DNA from: Bradyrhizobium diversitatis
GTDB taxonomy: Bacteria > Pseudomonadota > Alphaproteobacteria > Rhizobiales > Xanthobacteraceae
NCBI RefSeq assembly: GCF_016031635.1
Contig: NZ_JACEGD010000016.1
Span: 124,001-188,000 of the forward strand
Reading direction: 5' to 3'
Length of the DNA: 64,000 nucleotides
In this document: one piece after another, positions 42,169-51,144 of the stretch
Position numbering within the stretch: position 1 is the stretch's first letter
Layout: each line of letters begins with the position of its first letter
Notes under the pieces: model-generated
Database searches by the model: none
What the model was told of the DNA's origin: nothing
Seen by the model: the letters and a program-made list of their open reading frames with translations, nothing else
Made by a program: the position numbers and the translations under genes

Positions 42169-43746
42169 TCAATTCACCCTTCGATCCTTCTCCGCCCAAT
42201 AGGGCTCGCGCAATTGCCGCCGCAGGATCTTGCCTGAGGGATTGCGCGGCAGTGCCGGCAGGAACTCCACGCTCTTCGGGGTCTTGTAGCCGGCGATGCG
42301 CTCGCGGGTGAAGTTGATGATGTCGGTGGCGCTCGCCTGCTTGCCCGGTTTCATCACCACCACCGCCTTCACCGCCTCGCCCCATTTGTCGTCGGGCACA
42401 CCGATCACGGCGGCCTCGGCAACGTCAGGATGATCGCACAGCGCGCTCTCGACCTCGGCCGGGTAGATGTTCTCGCCGCCGGAGATGATCATGTCCTTGA
42501 TGCGGTCGTGGATGTAGAGATAGCCGTCCTCGTCCATGTAGCCGGCATCGCCGGTGCGCAGCCAGCCGTCGCTGCGCAGCGTCGCGGCGGTCGCTTCAGG
42601 CAGGTTCCAGTAGCCCGCCATGTTCGAGCCCGAGCGCGTCGCGATCTCGCCGACCTGGCGCGGCGGCAGCGGCTTGCCGTCCGCGTCCAGGATCGCGATC
42701 TCGACGCCCGGCAGCGCCTTGCCCGCCGAGCGCATCCGCTCGAGCCCCTCGACGTGATCCTCCGGCGGCAGTGCCACGATCGTTCCTGTCGTCTCGGTCA
42801 TGCCGTACATCTGCACGAAGCCGCATTTGAAGACGTCGATGCACTCCTTCAGCAGCGCCGCCGGAATCGGCGAGGCGCCATACAGCATGTATTTCAGCCG
42901 CGAGAAGTCCACCGTCCTGGCGCGCGGCTGCCGCACCACGAACTGCATCGCCGCCGGCACCATGAACAGCTTCGTGATGCCCGATTGCTCGAAGAAATCC
43001 AGCACCTTGGTCGGATCGAATTCGCGCGCGATCACGCCGCGGGCACCGTGATAGAGACCCATCACGCCCCAGCCGGAGCCGCCGATGTGGAAGACCGGCA
43101 TCGCGACCAGCGACACGTCGTCGGTCGACCACCGGTTCCACTCGGGCTTGTCCTCGGCATTGCCGGTCTGCACCAGGTTGAGGAAGTTCGCATGGCTCAG
43201 CATCGCGCCCTTCGGCTTGCCTGTCGTGCCCGAGGTGTAGAGCTGGATCGCGATGTCCCTGGTGCCGATCGGCACCTTCGGGTCGTCGCCACTCTGCGCA
43301 TCGCGCCAGGCCGCAAAATCCTGCCATTCCGGTGCGCCGCCTTCGGTGGTGATGACGGTGCGCACGCCGGGCAGCCGGTCCCTGATCTGGCGGACCTGTG
43401 TGATGAACTCCGGCCCGACGAACAGCACCGGCGCTTTGCAGTCTTCGACGATGAAGGCGACTTCGGGCCCCGCGAGCCGCCAGTTCACCGGCGCCATCAC
43501 GATGCCGGCTTTCATCGCGCCCATCAGCAGCTCGAAATAGAGGTCGCTGTTCTTGCCGAGATAGGCGATACGGTCGCCGCGTCTGACGCCCATTGCAAGA
43601 AGCGCGTTGGCGACCTTGTTGGTCCTGATATCGAACTCCGCAAGGCTGGTGAGGCGGCCTTCGAACTCGTAAGCGATGGCATCGCCGCGGCTCTTCGCGC
43701 GCTCGCGCACGATGTCGGCGAGGTTCGCCAATGGCTGTGTGGACAT
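42169..43746 (-). CDS. Acyl-CoA synthetase (AMP-forming)
   Basis: A 525-residue adenylate-forming ligase. The P-loop YTSGTTGKPKG lies near residues 171-181, the A5 motif YGMTETTG near 315, the A7 motif GWLRTGDAGYMDEDGY near 395, the hinge IKDMIISGGENIYP near 417, and the C-terminal catalytic lysine in NPSGKILRR. All catalytic elements are intact. It would activate the carboxylic acid that enters the pathway, as LvaE does for levulinate. ATG 43746 follows CGGGAG; the frame is open 21 codons further but without family similarity. Confidence 0.93.
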   Translation of the reverse strand: MSTQPLANLADIVRERAKSRGDAIAYEFEGRLTSLAEFDIRTNKVANALLAMGVRRGDRIAYLGKNSDLYFELLMGAMKAGIVMAPVNWRLAGPEVAFIVEDCKAPVLFVGPEFITQVRQIRDRLPGVRTVITTEGGAPEWQDFAAWRDAQSGDDPKVPIGTRDIAIQLYTSGTTGKPKGAMLSHANFLNLVQTGNAEDKPEWNRWSTDDVSLVAMPVFHIGGSGWGVMGLYHGARGVIAREFDPTKVLDFFEQSGITKLFMVPAAMQFVVRQPRARTVDFSRLKYMLYGASPIPAALLKECIDVFKCGFVQMYGMTETTGTIVALPPEDHVEGLERMRSAGKALPGVEIAILDADGKPLPPRQVGEIATRSGSNMAGYWNLPEATAATLRSDGWLRTGDAGYMDEDGYLYIHDRIKDMIISGGENIYPAEVESALCDHPDVAEAAVIGVPDDKWGEAVKAVVVMKPGKQASATDIINFTRERIAGYKTPKSVEFLPALPRNPSGKILRRQLREPYWAEKDRRVN

Positions 43747-43844
43747 GTTTCTCCCGTGACGTCTTGCTTTTATGCTCGGGAGTGTGGAGTCAATTGCGGG
43801 TAAAGACAATACGAGAGAGCCCCGCTGCGCGGGAGACCTCCGCT

Positions 43845-43986
43845 GTCGTCCCGGACAAGCGCGCCCTAAGCGCGCGCAGATCCGGGACTCATAACCACAG
43901 GGAGAGATTTTGCGAAGACTCGGAGTTACTTGTCTCGCACCACACTGCTCCCTGTGGTTATGAGTCCCTGCTTCCGCAGGGACGAC
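43845..43986. repeat. Palindromic intergenic repeat, family D
   Basis: GTCGTCCCGGA and GACGAC ends with a strong inner pair GGACTCATAACCACAGGGA / TCCCTGTGGTTATGAGTCC. It fills most of the 299-bp gap between two same-strand genes (SDR and acyl-CoA synthetase); no gene was seen in the rest. Confidence 0.88.
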
Positions 43987-44045
43987 AGGTGCGGGTGGGG
44001 GAAAAGTGTCAGCCCCTTACATGCCGCCGCTTTCGTGAAACACCA

Positions 44046-44918
44046 TCACCCCCGCTTCGCCCGGTCCTTCTCGTTCTGCGCCATGATGCTCTCGCGCGCG
44101 GTCTTCCAGTCGTCGTCGCTCCAGTCGCGCAGCTGATAGAAATTGCCGCCCATGGCGAGGGCCTGCGCGCCGTCCATGGCGATGGTCTCGCCGTTGATCC
44201 AGTCGCAGCCGCCGGAGATCAGGAACACCGCGACGTTCTGCAGCTCCTCCATGGTGCCGACGCGGCCCATCGGGTTCATCGCCTTGGTGCGCGCGCCGGC
44301 CTCGTCACCGGGCTTGATGCGCTTGCTCATGCCTTCGGTCGGGATCTCGCCCGGGGCGATGGTGTTGAGGCGGATGCCGTAGCGGCCCCATTCGGTCGCC
44401 AGCGACATCGTCATGGCGTGGATCGCCGACTTGCTCATTGCCGACGGCACCACGTAAGGCGAGCCGTTGCGCACCCAGGTCGTGGTGATCGAGACGACAT
44501 TGCCGGGCTGCTTCAAGGCGATCCAGCGCTTGCCGACCGCATGCGTCACGTAGAACGTGCCGTGCATGACGATGTTGGCGACGGCATCGAAGCCGCGCGG
44601 GGACAGTTCCTCGGTGCGCGAGATGAAATTGCCGGCGGCGTTGTTGATGAGGTCGGTCAGCGGAGCCTCGCGGAAGATGTTTTCCACCATCTCCTCGACC
44701 GCGAGCGCATTGCGGATGTCGACGCCGTGGCTTGTGACGCGGCCGCCGTGGAGATCCATCAGCTCGGTTGCGGTCTCGTCGCAGACGATCTTGCGTCGGC
44801 CGCAGATGTGCACCTCGGCGCCGAGCTGGAGGAAGCGTGCAGCCATCGACTTGCCGAGACCGGTGCCGCCGCCGGTGACGAGAATGCGCCGGCCGGCCAG
44901 AAGATTTTCCTTGAACAT
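44046..44918 (-). CDS. SDR, 2,4-dienoyl-CoA reductase-like
   Basis: A 290-residue SDR of the mitochondrial DECR1 type. The cofactor loop TGGGTGLG lies at residues 15-22 and NNAAGNF near 93-99. The active-site segment reads VVPSAMSKSAIHAM, with Lys but with Ser where classical SDRs have Tyr; this SA-x-x-K form is typical of dienoyl-CoA reductases, which recruit a different tyrosine. The product is therefore probably an NADPH-dependent dienoyl-CoA reductase for unsaturated acyl-CoAs. It is divergent from the crotonase at 45024, and a palindromic operator candidate (44944-44963) lies between them. Confidence 0.83.
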   Translation of the reverse strand: MFKENLLAGRRILVTGGGTGLGKSMAARFLQLGAEVHICGRRKIVCDETATELMDLHGGRVTSHGVDIRNALAVEEMVENIFREAPLTDLINNAAGNFISRTEELSPRGFDAVANIVMHGTFYVTHAVGKRWIALKQPGNVVSITTTWVRNGSPYVVPSAMSKSAIHAMTMSLATEWGRYGIRLNTIAPGEIPTEGMSKRIKPGDEAGARTKAMNPMGRVGTMEELQNVAVFLISGGCDWINGETIAMDGAQALAMGGNFYQLRDWSDDDWKTARESIMAQNEKDRAKRG

Positions 44919-44943
44919 GGGTGTTTCCCCCGTAGGGATTGTC

Positions 44944-44963
44944 AGTTAATTGGTCGATTGACT
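44944..44963. promoter_or_regulatory. Candidate operator palindrome between divergent acyl-CoA genes
   Basis: AGTTAATTGGTCGATTGACT is a 20-bp imperfect palindrome of the form AGTyAATyG-ryCrATTrACT; the arms agree except for transitions. It sits 26 bp upstream of the reductase start and 61 bp upstream of the divergent crotonase, the expected place for a TetR-type repressor of fatty-acid genes. The regulator is not in the window. Confidence 0.6.
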
Positions 44964-45023
44964 AAATCCGGCCGCCGGCGTCCTGTAAAGCGGCACTGAA
45001 CAAGAACAGGGGAGAATTCGTCC

Positions 45024-45833
45024 ATGGAAGAGCGCGTCTCGATCTCGATCTCGGAAGGCGTCGCCGACGTGCGGCTGGTGCGCGCGGACAAGATGAATGC
45101 GCTCGACCAGGCGATGTTCGAGGCCCTTGTCGCCGCAACCGAGCGGCTGTCCAGGGAGAAAGGCCTGCGCGCCGTCGTGCTCTCGGGCGAAGGCCGCGCC
45201 TTCTGCGCCGGCCTCGACATGGGGCGTTTTGCCGCCATGAAGGAGAAGGGCGGCAACGGAATTCCGGGTGGCGAAAATCGCGATCTCACCAAGCGCACGC
45301 ACGGCCAAGCGAACTTTCCGCAAGCTGCGGTGTGGGGCTGGCGCCAGCTTCCGGTACCCGTGATCGCGGCCGTGCACGGCGTTGCGTTCGGCGGCGGTTT
45401 CCAGCTCTCGCTCGGTGCCGACATGCGCTTTCTCTCGGCGGATGCGCGGATGTCGATCATGGAGATCAAATGGGGCCTGGTGCCCGACATGGCGGGCACG
45501 CCGATCCTGGCCTCGCTCGTGCGCGACGACATCCTGCGCGATCTCACCTACACCGGCCGCATCTTTTCCGCCCAGGAGGCGATGGCCTACGGCCTCGCCA
45601 CGCGCATCTGCGACGACCCGCGTGCTGCGGCGCTGGATGCCGCGCGCGAGATCGCAGGGAAGAGCCCCGATGCGATCCGCGCGGCAAAGCGCCTGCTCAA
45701 CAATCTCGCGGTCGATCCCGGCCCGGCGCTGCTTGCCGAGTCCGTCGAGCAGCAGAAGCTGATCGGCAGCGCCAACCAAACCGAAGCGGTGCGCGCCAAT
45801 CTGGAAAAGCGCGCGCCGAGATTCGCGGATTAG
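45024..45833 (+). CDS. Enoyl-CoA hydratase/isomerase (crotonase family)
   Basis: A 269-residue crotonase. The oxyanion segments are GRAFCAGLDMG and VHGVAFGGGFQ, and the active-site acid region reads IKWGLVPDMAG with Asp, as in dienoyl-CoA isomerase-like members. It is divergent from the dienoyl-CoA reductase-like SDR, and together they could handle unsaturated intermediates. An acyl-CoA synthetase follows on the same strand after a family A repeat. Confidence 0.9.
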   Translation: MEERVSISISEGVADVRLVRADKMNALDQAMFEALVAATERLSREKGLRAVVLSGEGRAFCAGLDMGRFAAMKEKGGNGIPGGENRDLTKRTHGQANFPQAAVWGWRQLPVPVIAAVHGVAFGGGFQLSLGADMRFLSADARMSIMEIKWGLVPDMAGTPILASLVRDDILRDLTYTGRIFSAQEAMAYGLATRICDDPRAAALDAAREIAGKSPDAIRAAKRLLNNLAVDPGPALLAESVEQQKLIGSANQTEAVRANLEKRAPRFAD

Positions 45834-45842
45834 CAGTTCGCC

Positions 45843-45940
45843 GTCATTCCGGGGCGATACGAAGCATCGAGCCCGGAATCCATAACCACGATCGGGAGTA
45901 TGGATTCCGGGCCTGCGCCTTTGGCGCATCCCGGAATGAC
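45843..45940. repeat. Palindromic intergenic repeat, family A (long form)
   Basis: GTCATTCCGGGGCGATACG to CGCATCCCGGAATGAC, with the inner pair GCCCGGAATCCATA / TATGGATTCCGGGC. It lies between two same-strand genes. Confidence 0.9.
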
Positions 45941-45992
45941 GACGGTAGGTTTGGCCGCATTCTCGAACCCGACGAAAGATCGGAAAACAACA

Positions 45993-47537
45993 ATGAGCGA
46001 AACGTCCCACTTCCTCGGCATCGTCTCCGGCGAGCGCCGTCGTGCCCATGCCGAGGTCGCAGACCGTAGCGACCGCATCGCCTCCGGCCTCGCCAAGCTC
46101 GGCGTCAAGCCAGGCGATTGCGTCTGCATGCTGATGCGTAACGACATCGCCTTCCTCGAAGCCGCCTATGCCACGATGCGCCTCGGTGCCTATGGCGTGC
46201 CGATCAACTGGCACTTCAAGCCGGAGGAGATCAACTATATCCTAGAGGACTCCCGCGCGTCGGTGCTGATCGGCCATGCCGACATGCTGCACGGCTTGCG
46301 CGATGCGATCCCTGAGGGAGTCACCGTGCTCAGCGTGCCGACGCCGCCGGAGATTCTGTCCAATTACAAGATCGATCCGGCTCATCTGACGACGTCTGAC
46401 TTCGCGATCGACTTCGAAGCCTGGCTCGTGCAACACCCGCCCTATGACGGCCCGGTCGTGCCGCAGCCGATGAACATGATCTATACGTCAGGCACGACCG
46501 GCCATCCCAAGGGCGTCCGCCGCAACGCGCCGACGCCGGAGCAGCAGGCCGCCGGCGAGCGCATGCGCGCGATGATCTACGGGCTCAAGCCCGGCGCCCG
46601 CGCGCTGCTGCCGGGGCCGCTCTATCATTCCGCGCCGAACTCGTTCGGCATCCGTGCCGGCAAGCTCGGCGGGGTGCTGGTGCTGATGCCGCGCTTCGAG
46701 GCAGAGGAATTTCTGCAGGCGATCGAGCACTACAAGATCGACACCATCTTCATGGTGCCGACCATGTTCATCCGCCTGATGAAGCTGCCGGAGAAGGCGC
46801 GCAAGCAGTACGACGTCTCCTCGCTGCGCCACGTCATTCATGCCGCGGCGCCATGCCCGGCAGACGTCAAGCGCGCCATGATCGAATGGTGGGGACCGGT
46901 GATCTGCGAGTTCTATGGCTCGACCGAATCCAGCGCCGTGACCTTCGCGACCTCCGAGGATGCGCTGAAGAAGCCCGGCACCGTCGGCAGGATTTCGCCG
47001 GGCGCCGAGCTGCGCTTCATCGGCGAGGACGGCCGCGCGCTGGGCGTCGGCGAGATCGGCGAGATCTATTCCCGCATGGCCGAGATGGCCGATTTCACCT
47101 ATCACAACAAGCCGGAGAAGCGCGCCGAGATCGACCGCGACGGCTTCATCACCTCTGGCGACGTCGGTTACATCGACGAGGACGGCTACGTCTTCATCTG
47201 CGACCGCAAGCGCGACATGGTGATCTCGGGCGGCGTCAACATCTACCCGGCCGAGATCGAGTCGGTGCTGCATGCCGTGCCGGGCGTGCATGATTGCGCC
47301 GTGTTCGGCATCCCCGACGCTGAATTCGGTGAGGCGCTGATGGCGGTGGTCGAGCCGCAGGCCGGTGTCACGCTCGATGAAGCCGGAGTCCGCGCCGCGC
47401 TGAAGGCGCATCTGGCCGACTACAAGGTGCCCAAGCACATCGAGATCCGCACCGGCCTGCCGCGCGAAGATTCCGGAAAAATCTTCAAGCGCCGCCTGCG
47501 CGATCCTTATTGGGAGCAGGCGGGTCGGAAGATCTGA
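45993..47537 (+). CDS. Acyl-CoA synthetase (AMP-forming)
   Basis: A 514-residue adenylate-forming ligase. The P-loop reads YTSGTTGHPKG (about residues 164-174), A5 is FYGSTESS near 310, the hinge RKRDMVISGGVNIYP lies near 405, and the C-terminal lysine in EDSGKIFKRR. ATG 45993 was chosen because similarity starts there; the frame upstream lies in a repeat, and the ribosome site is weak. It is cotranscribed with crotonases on both sides. The substrate differs from that of the ligase at 42169, to which it is only distantly similar by eye. Confidence 0.92.
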   Translation: MSETSHFLGIVSGERRRAHAEVADRSDRIASGLAKLGVKPGDCVCMLMRNDIAFLEAAYATMRLGAYGVPINWHFKPEEINYILEDSRASVLIGHADMLHGLRDAIPEGVTVLSVPTPPEILSNYKIDPAHLTTSDFAIDFEAWLVQHPPYDGPVVPQPMNMIYTSGTTGHPKGVRRNAPTPEQQAAGERMRAMIYGLKPGARALLPGPLYHSAPNSFGIRAGKLGGVLVLMPRFEAEEFLQAIEHYKIDTIFMVPTMFIRLMKLPEKARKQYDVSSLRHVIHAAAPCPADVKRAMIEWWGPVICEFYGSTESSAVTFATSEDALKKPGTVGRISPGAELRFIGEDGRALGVGEIGEIYSRMAEMADFTYHNKPEKRAEIDRDGFITSGDVGYIDEDGYVFICDRKRDMVISGGVNIYPAEIESVLHAVPGVHDCAVFGIPDAEFGEALMAVVEPQAGVTLDEAGVRAALKAHLADYKVPKHIEIRTGLPREDSGKIFKRRLRDPYWEQAGRKI

Positions 47538-47542
47538 CGGTG

Positions 47543-47622
47543 CGTAGCCCGGGTGAGCGCAGCGATATCCGGGACGACCAGCAACCACTGTCCCGGATGT
47601 CGCTGCGCTCATCCGGGCTACG
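47543..47622. repeat. Palindromic intergenic repeat, family G
   Basis: CGTAGCCCGGGTGAGCGCAGCGATATCCGGGAC pairs with GTCCCGGATGTCGCTGCGCTCATCCGGGCTACG with a few mismatches and a short loop. It lies in the same-strand gap between acyl-CoA synthetase and crotonase genes. Confidence 0.9.
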
Positions 47623-47638
47623 AGACCGAGGGGCTTTC

Positions 47639-48448
47639 ATGAGCGACACGACAGATGGGGACATCACAAGCGAAGTCCTCTACACGGTCGCCGACCATAT
47701 CGCGACCATCATGCTGAACGCGCCGGAGCGCATGAACACGATCTCCGGGCCGATGCTGAACGATCTCGCTCGCCTGTTGACCGAGGCCAATGAGGACAGG
47801 AACGTCCGCGTCGTGATCCTCACCGGCAAGGGCAGGGCGTTCTGCGCCGGCCTCGACCTGCGCAAGGAGCGCGACGGTAACGGCCTCAGCGCGGCGTCCT
47901 CCCCGACCACGATCAACCTCCGCAACACCCCGCCCACGGTCCTGCATGCGATGGACAAGCCCACCATCTGCGCGGTCAACGGCGGCGCGGCTGGTTACGG
48001 CATGGACACCGCGCTGGGCTGCGACATCCGCATCATGGCCGAGTCGGCAAAGCTCGCCGCAGCCTTCGTCAAGCGCGGCGTGGTGCCGGAGTCCGGCGGC
48101 ACCTGGCTGTTGCCGCGCATGCTCGGCTGGGCCAAGGCGTCAGAGCTGATCTTCACGGGCCGTACGCTGAGTGCGCGCGAGTGCCTGGAATGGGGGCTCG
48201 CCAACGAGGTCGTGCCGGACGCCGAGCTGATGGGCCGCGCCATGGCCATCGCGCGCGAAATCGCCGCCAATGCGCCGCTGGCGGTGCAGGCCTCCAAACG
48301 CATGATGCGGATGGGCCTCACCGAGAACTTCCAGGACCACGTCCACCACGTCTATCTGCAGCTCCTGCCGCTGTTCAAAACGGAGGACATGGCCGAGGGC
48401 ATGAAGGCCTTCATGGAGAAGCGCGCGCCGAAATTCGAGGGGCGGTAG
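47639..48448 (+). CDS. Enoyl-CoA hydratase (crotonase family)
   Basis: A 269-residue crotonase. The oxyanion segments are GRAFCAGLDLR and VNGGAAGYGMD. The active-site region reads VVPESGGTWLLPR, with Glu in the place expected of a hydratase. ATG 47639 was chosen; the frame upstream runs through a family G repeat. It ends the acyl-CoA island. The following 319 bp (48449-48767) hold a family C repeat and no gene. Confidence 0.9.
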   Translation: MSDTTDGDITSEVLYTVADHIATIMLNAPERMNTISGPMLNDLARLLTEANEDRNVRVVILTGKGRAFCAGLDLRKERDGNGLSAASSPTTINLRNTPPTVLHAMDKPTICAVNGGAAGYGMDTALGCDIRIMAESAKLAAAFVKRGVVPESGGTWLLPRMLGWAKASELIFTGRTLSARECLEWGLANEVVPDAELMGRAMAIAREIAANAPLAVQASKRMMRMGLTENFQDHVHHVYLQLLPLFKTEDMAEGMKAFMEKRAPKFEGR

Positions 48449-48498
48449 CCGGTTGTCCGTCCCCAGAGCAATCGCGTGTGAGAGCGATTTCGCCTGCG

Positions 48499-48655
48499 GC
48501 CATCCCGCGAGACGCCCGCCGTCGGCGGGCCCTCAGGATGAGGACCTGGTGTGCGGCGCCACTTCCAGCGGGCGCCAATGCTGCTTAGCCTCATCCTGAG
48601 CCCCAGCGCCGAAAATGGAGAGGGGACCGCGAAGCCGTCGTCTCGAAGGACGAGG
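48499..48655. repeat. Palindromic intergenic repeat, family C (inside-out arrangement)
   Basis: The inner pair CCTCAGGATGAGG / CCTCATCCTGAG and the outer arm CGTCTCGAAGGACGAGG match family C at 14293-14387, but with the elements in reversed order and a longer, diverged spacer. Confidence 0.7.
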
Positions 48656-48767
48656 CGTGCGCTCAGCTCGCGCAAAATGCGATATTCGCGTCATCAGGGC
48701 TACGCTGTCTTAGCAGAGACAGATTTCGTGCCTATATGAGCGGCGTCACTGACTTCCGGATCATCCC

Positions 48768-49172
48768 ATGGCTCCCGTTTCCATCCTGCTCAACCTGCTC
48801 TGGATCCTCTTCGGCGGCGCCTGGATGGCGTTCGGCTGGGTGATCGCCGCGGTCATCATGGCCATCACCATCATCGGCCTGCCCTGGGCGCGGGCGGCGT
48901 TCAACATCGCCGTCTACACGCTGCTGCCGTTCGGCTCGCGGGCGGTGCGCCGCGACGAGGTCACCGGCATGAGCGATATCGGCACCGGCCCGCTCGGGGT
49001 AATCGGCAACATCATCTGGTTCGTGCTCGCCGGCTGGTGGCTGGCGCTCGGCCATGTCCTGACCGCGCTGGTCCTCGCGATCACCATCATCGGCATCCCC
49101 TTCGCCTGGGCACACCTGAAGCTCGCGGGCATCGCGCTCTGGCCGATCGGCAAGGTGATCGTGCCGGCTTGA
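48768..49172 (+). CDS. YccF-family inner-membrane protein
   Basis: A 134-residue membrane protein with two similar halves, each with a pair of hydrophobic helices. ITIIGLPWARAAFNIA in the first half is echoed by ITIIGIPFAWAHLKLA in the second. This duplicated I-G-[IL]-P-[FW] pattern is the YccF/DUF307 hallmark. The physiological role of the family is unknown. It stands alone, with repeats before it and a convergent AraC gene after it. Confidence 0.88.
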   Translation: MAPVSILLNLLWILFGGAWMAFGWVIAAVIMAITIIGLPWARAAFNIAVYTLLPFGSRAVRRDEVTGMSDIGTGPLGVIGNIIWFVLAGWWLALGHVLTALVLAITIIGIPFAWAHLKLAGIALWPIGKVIVPA

Positions 49173-49273
49173 GGCGCGGACGCGTCAATGTCGGTCGCTG
49201 GGGCCGGTGCGCTCCGGCCGAGCAGACTTTGGAGCTTCGCGGCGATCGACGCTCCTGTGGGACTCTCGCATCA

Positions 49274-50275
49274 TTAGGCTCGCGGCGAATTCTCTCGAAA
49301 CTCGCGCGGCGTTATGCCCGCCATGCGGCGGAACGCACGGGCAAAGTGAGCCGGGTCGGTGTAACCCGTGGCGAAGGCAACATCGATTATCCTGGCGTCC
49401 GTCTTGCGCAGCAAGTCGGCACCTTTCTCGAACCTGACCTGATCGAGCAAGCGAGAGTAAGTCAGTCCTGCGCTTGCGAGGCCGCGCTGAAGGCTTCTCA
49501 CGCTGGTCCCGGCGATCTCCGCCACCTCGGCGATGCCGGGGGGGCCCTTATCCAGGTACGATGGAAGCATCATCTTGAGCGATGTTATGGCATCGGTGCC
49601 GATGCGCTGAAACTCGCGCTCCGTTGGGCCTGATGCCGCGGGCTTCACCGGATTGGGCAAGCTCAGCATTGAAATGGGCACATCAATCCATGAAACCTTC
49701 TGACCCGACAGGAAGCGCGTGTGGGGCCACCGAGATTGGGTCTCGGGACCAGGCGTGTATCGAGCTTCAAAGGCGATGGTCGCCGGCGCCCAGTTCGGCC
49801 CTGCAAACTGGCGGATGGCGTACACCATCATCACGTTCTGCAGCCATTGCGTATGCTCGAGATGCAGAGTTCCAGCAGTTCCGGAGATGCTGTTGCAAAC
49901 CCTCAAGAGGTCATCATGACGCTCGAGCCAATAGCGGACGAAGTTGTCTTCGATCTGGATAAGCTGACACCATTGCTCCAAGACGGAAAACAGGGTCGGC
50001 GCGTGGCGAACCGCAGCTTGAAGTTGGTCACTCATATGACCAAAGTGCATTCGTTGGACGGCCCGAAATCCAAGATCCGTAATCCCCTGCGATGATTGTG
50101 CAATCGTTGCGAACTGAAGTGCGGGAATGAGTGGGAAGTAGTCATTGGGCTTCTGTTCGGGATGTGCTGGCAGGCCGAACCTGCTCAGCATCCGTTCAGC
50201 CGGGGCCCCGACATCGTTCAAAACCTCAACGAAAGGGGCAAGCAAGGCGCAGCGCGCCACGACAATGGCCTTCAT
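49274..50275 (-). CDS. AraC-family transcriptional regulator (OruR-like, with arabinose-binding-like N-domain)
   Basis: A 333-residue regulator. The N-terminal 200 residues resemble the effector domain of the OruR/ArgR-type AraC group (VLNDVGAPAERMLSRFGLP ... PALQFATIA). The C-terminal double helix-turn-helix includes AEIAGTSVRSLQRGLASAG and VAFATGYTDPAHFARAFRR. ATG 50275 was chosen; an ATG at 50332 is possible. It is divergent from a smaller AraC-type gene. It may control the exported-protein cluster at 51-56 kb; this is inferred from position only. Confidence 0.88.
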   Translation of the reverse strand: MKAIVVARCALLAPFVEVLNDVGAPAERMLSRFGLPAHPEQKPNDYFPLIPALQFATIAQSSQGITDLGFRAVQRMHFGHMSDQLQAAVRHAPTLFSVLEQWCQLIQIEDNFVRYWLERHDDLLRVCNSISGTAGTLHLEHTQWLQNVMMVYAIRQFAGPNWAPATIAFEARYTPGPETQSRWPHTRFLSGQKVSWIDVPISMLSLPNPVKPAASGPTEREFQRIGTDAITSLKMMLPSYLDKGPPGIAEVAEIAGTSVRSLQRGLASAGLTYSRLLDQVRFEKGADLLRKTDARIIDVAFATGYTDPAHFARAFRRMAGITPREFRENSPRA

Positions 50276-50404
50276 GGTCGTGCCCCGGGACGTCACGGCT
50301 TTCCGCTGTCCCGGCCTCCCAAGGTGATGCAACCGTGCGCCTTGCTCGTGATGCTACTTTAGACTGAGTTCAAGATCAACCTTGCCACGCTGCGCTGCGG
50401 CATC

Positions 50405-50941
50405 ATGCCGGTGCTACCCTTCGCAACGGTTGGCGAAGTCGCGCTTTGGCGCGCGATGGCCATACGTAGCGGCGCCTTCTGCGTAAACATTGGCGAATAT
50501 GTCGGAAGAGCGGAGGTTTTGCGCCGCATCATGAAGCGAGTCTCCACGCCGTCCCGATACGCTGTCCGAGCGGCCATCGCCGCGTCGCTGCGCCAGGACC
50601 GTGCGGTGCTCCCCCAAACGGCGCACCGGCTCGGCATCAGTGCCCGCTCGCTGCAGCGCCGCCTTGCCGAGATGGGCACCACCTACGCTGAGCTCGTCGC
50701 GGAGGTTCGGCTCGACACCGCCTGCCATCTGCTCGCGGAATCGGACGAGAACATCGCCGACATCGCTGCGCGTTTGGGTTTCGCAGGTGCCAGCAGCTTC
50801 AGCCGCAACTTCGCGCGCTTGATGAAGATCCAACCCAACGTCTATCGGCGACAGCAGTCAAACCGGACGAATGGCGCGAAATGCGGTCCTTTTGCCCGAA
50901 AGCCGGCAGGTAAGCGCTTCTCAGGACCTCGAAATGACTAA
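50405..50941 (+). pseudogene. AraC-type HTH protein lacking its effector domain (probable remnant)
   Basis: An open frame of 178 codons whose residues about 55-150 form a complete AraC double helix-turn-helix (AHRLGISARSLQRRLAEMG and IAARLGFAGASSFSRNFARLM). The normal 200-residue effector domain is absent; the first 45 residues resemble nothing and the last 25 are of low complexity. The true start could be 50405 or ATG 50531. It resembles the 3' half of a regulator paralogous to the divergent neighbour, so a truncated gene is the best reading, though a short stand-alone activator is possible. Confidence 0.6.
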
Positions 50942-51144
50942 CTCGACCTCGGAATGATTGGCGCGAAATGGCAAGACGCGGCGACATCGAGAGATCATTC
51001 TGCACGCTGTGCGAGCGTGCCTCGATTGTCAGTGAACCGGGAAGCGCGTCATGCAGGCATTTGGAATACCTGCCGTTAACCAATTGGGTTTTGGCAGGCA
51101 ACAGCCAACGAAAAAGACGAGCGGCAAACAGGAGTGAACGTCAC

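Noticed and set aside
45900..45992. N-terminal extension of the acyl-CoA synthetase at 45993
   Set aside because: It lies partly in the family A repeat; ligase-like sequence starts at 45993.
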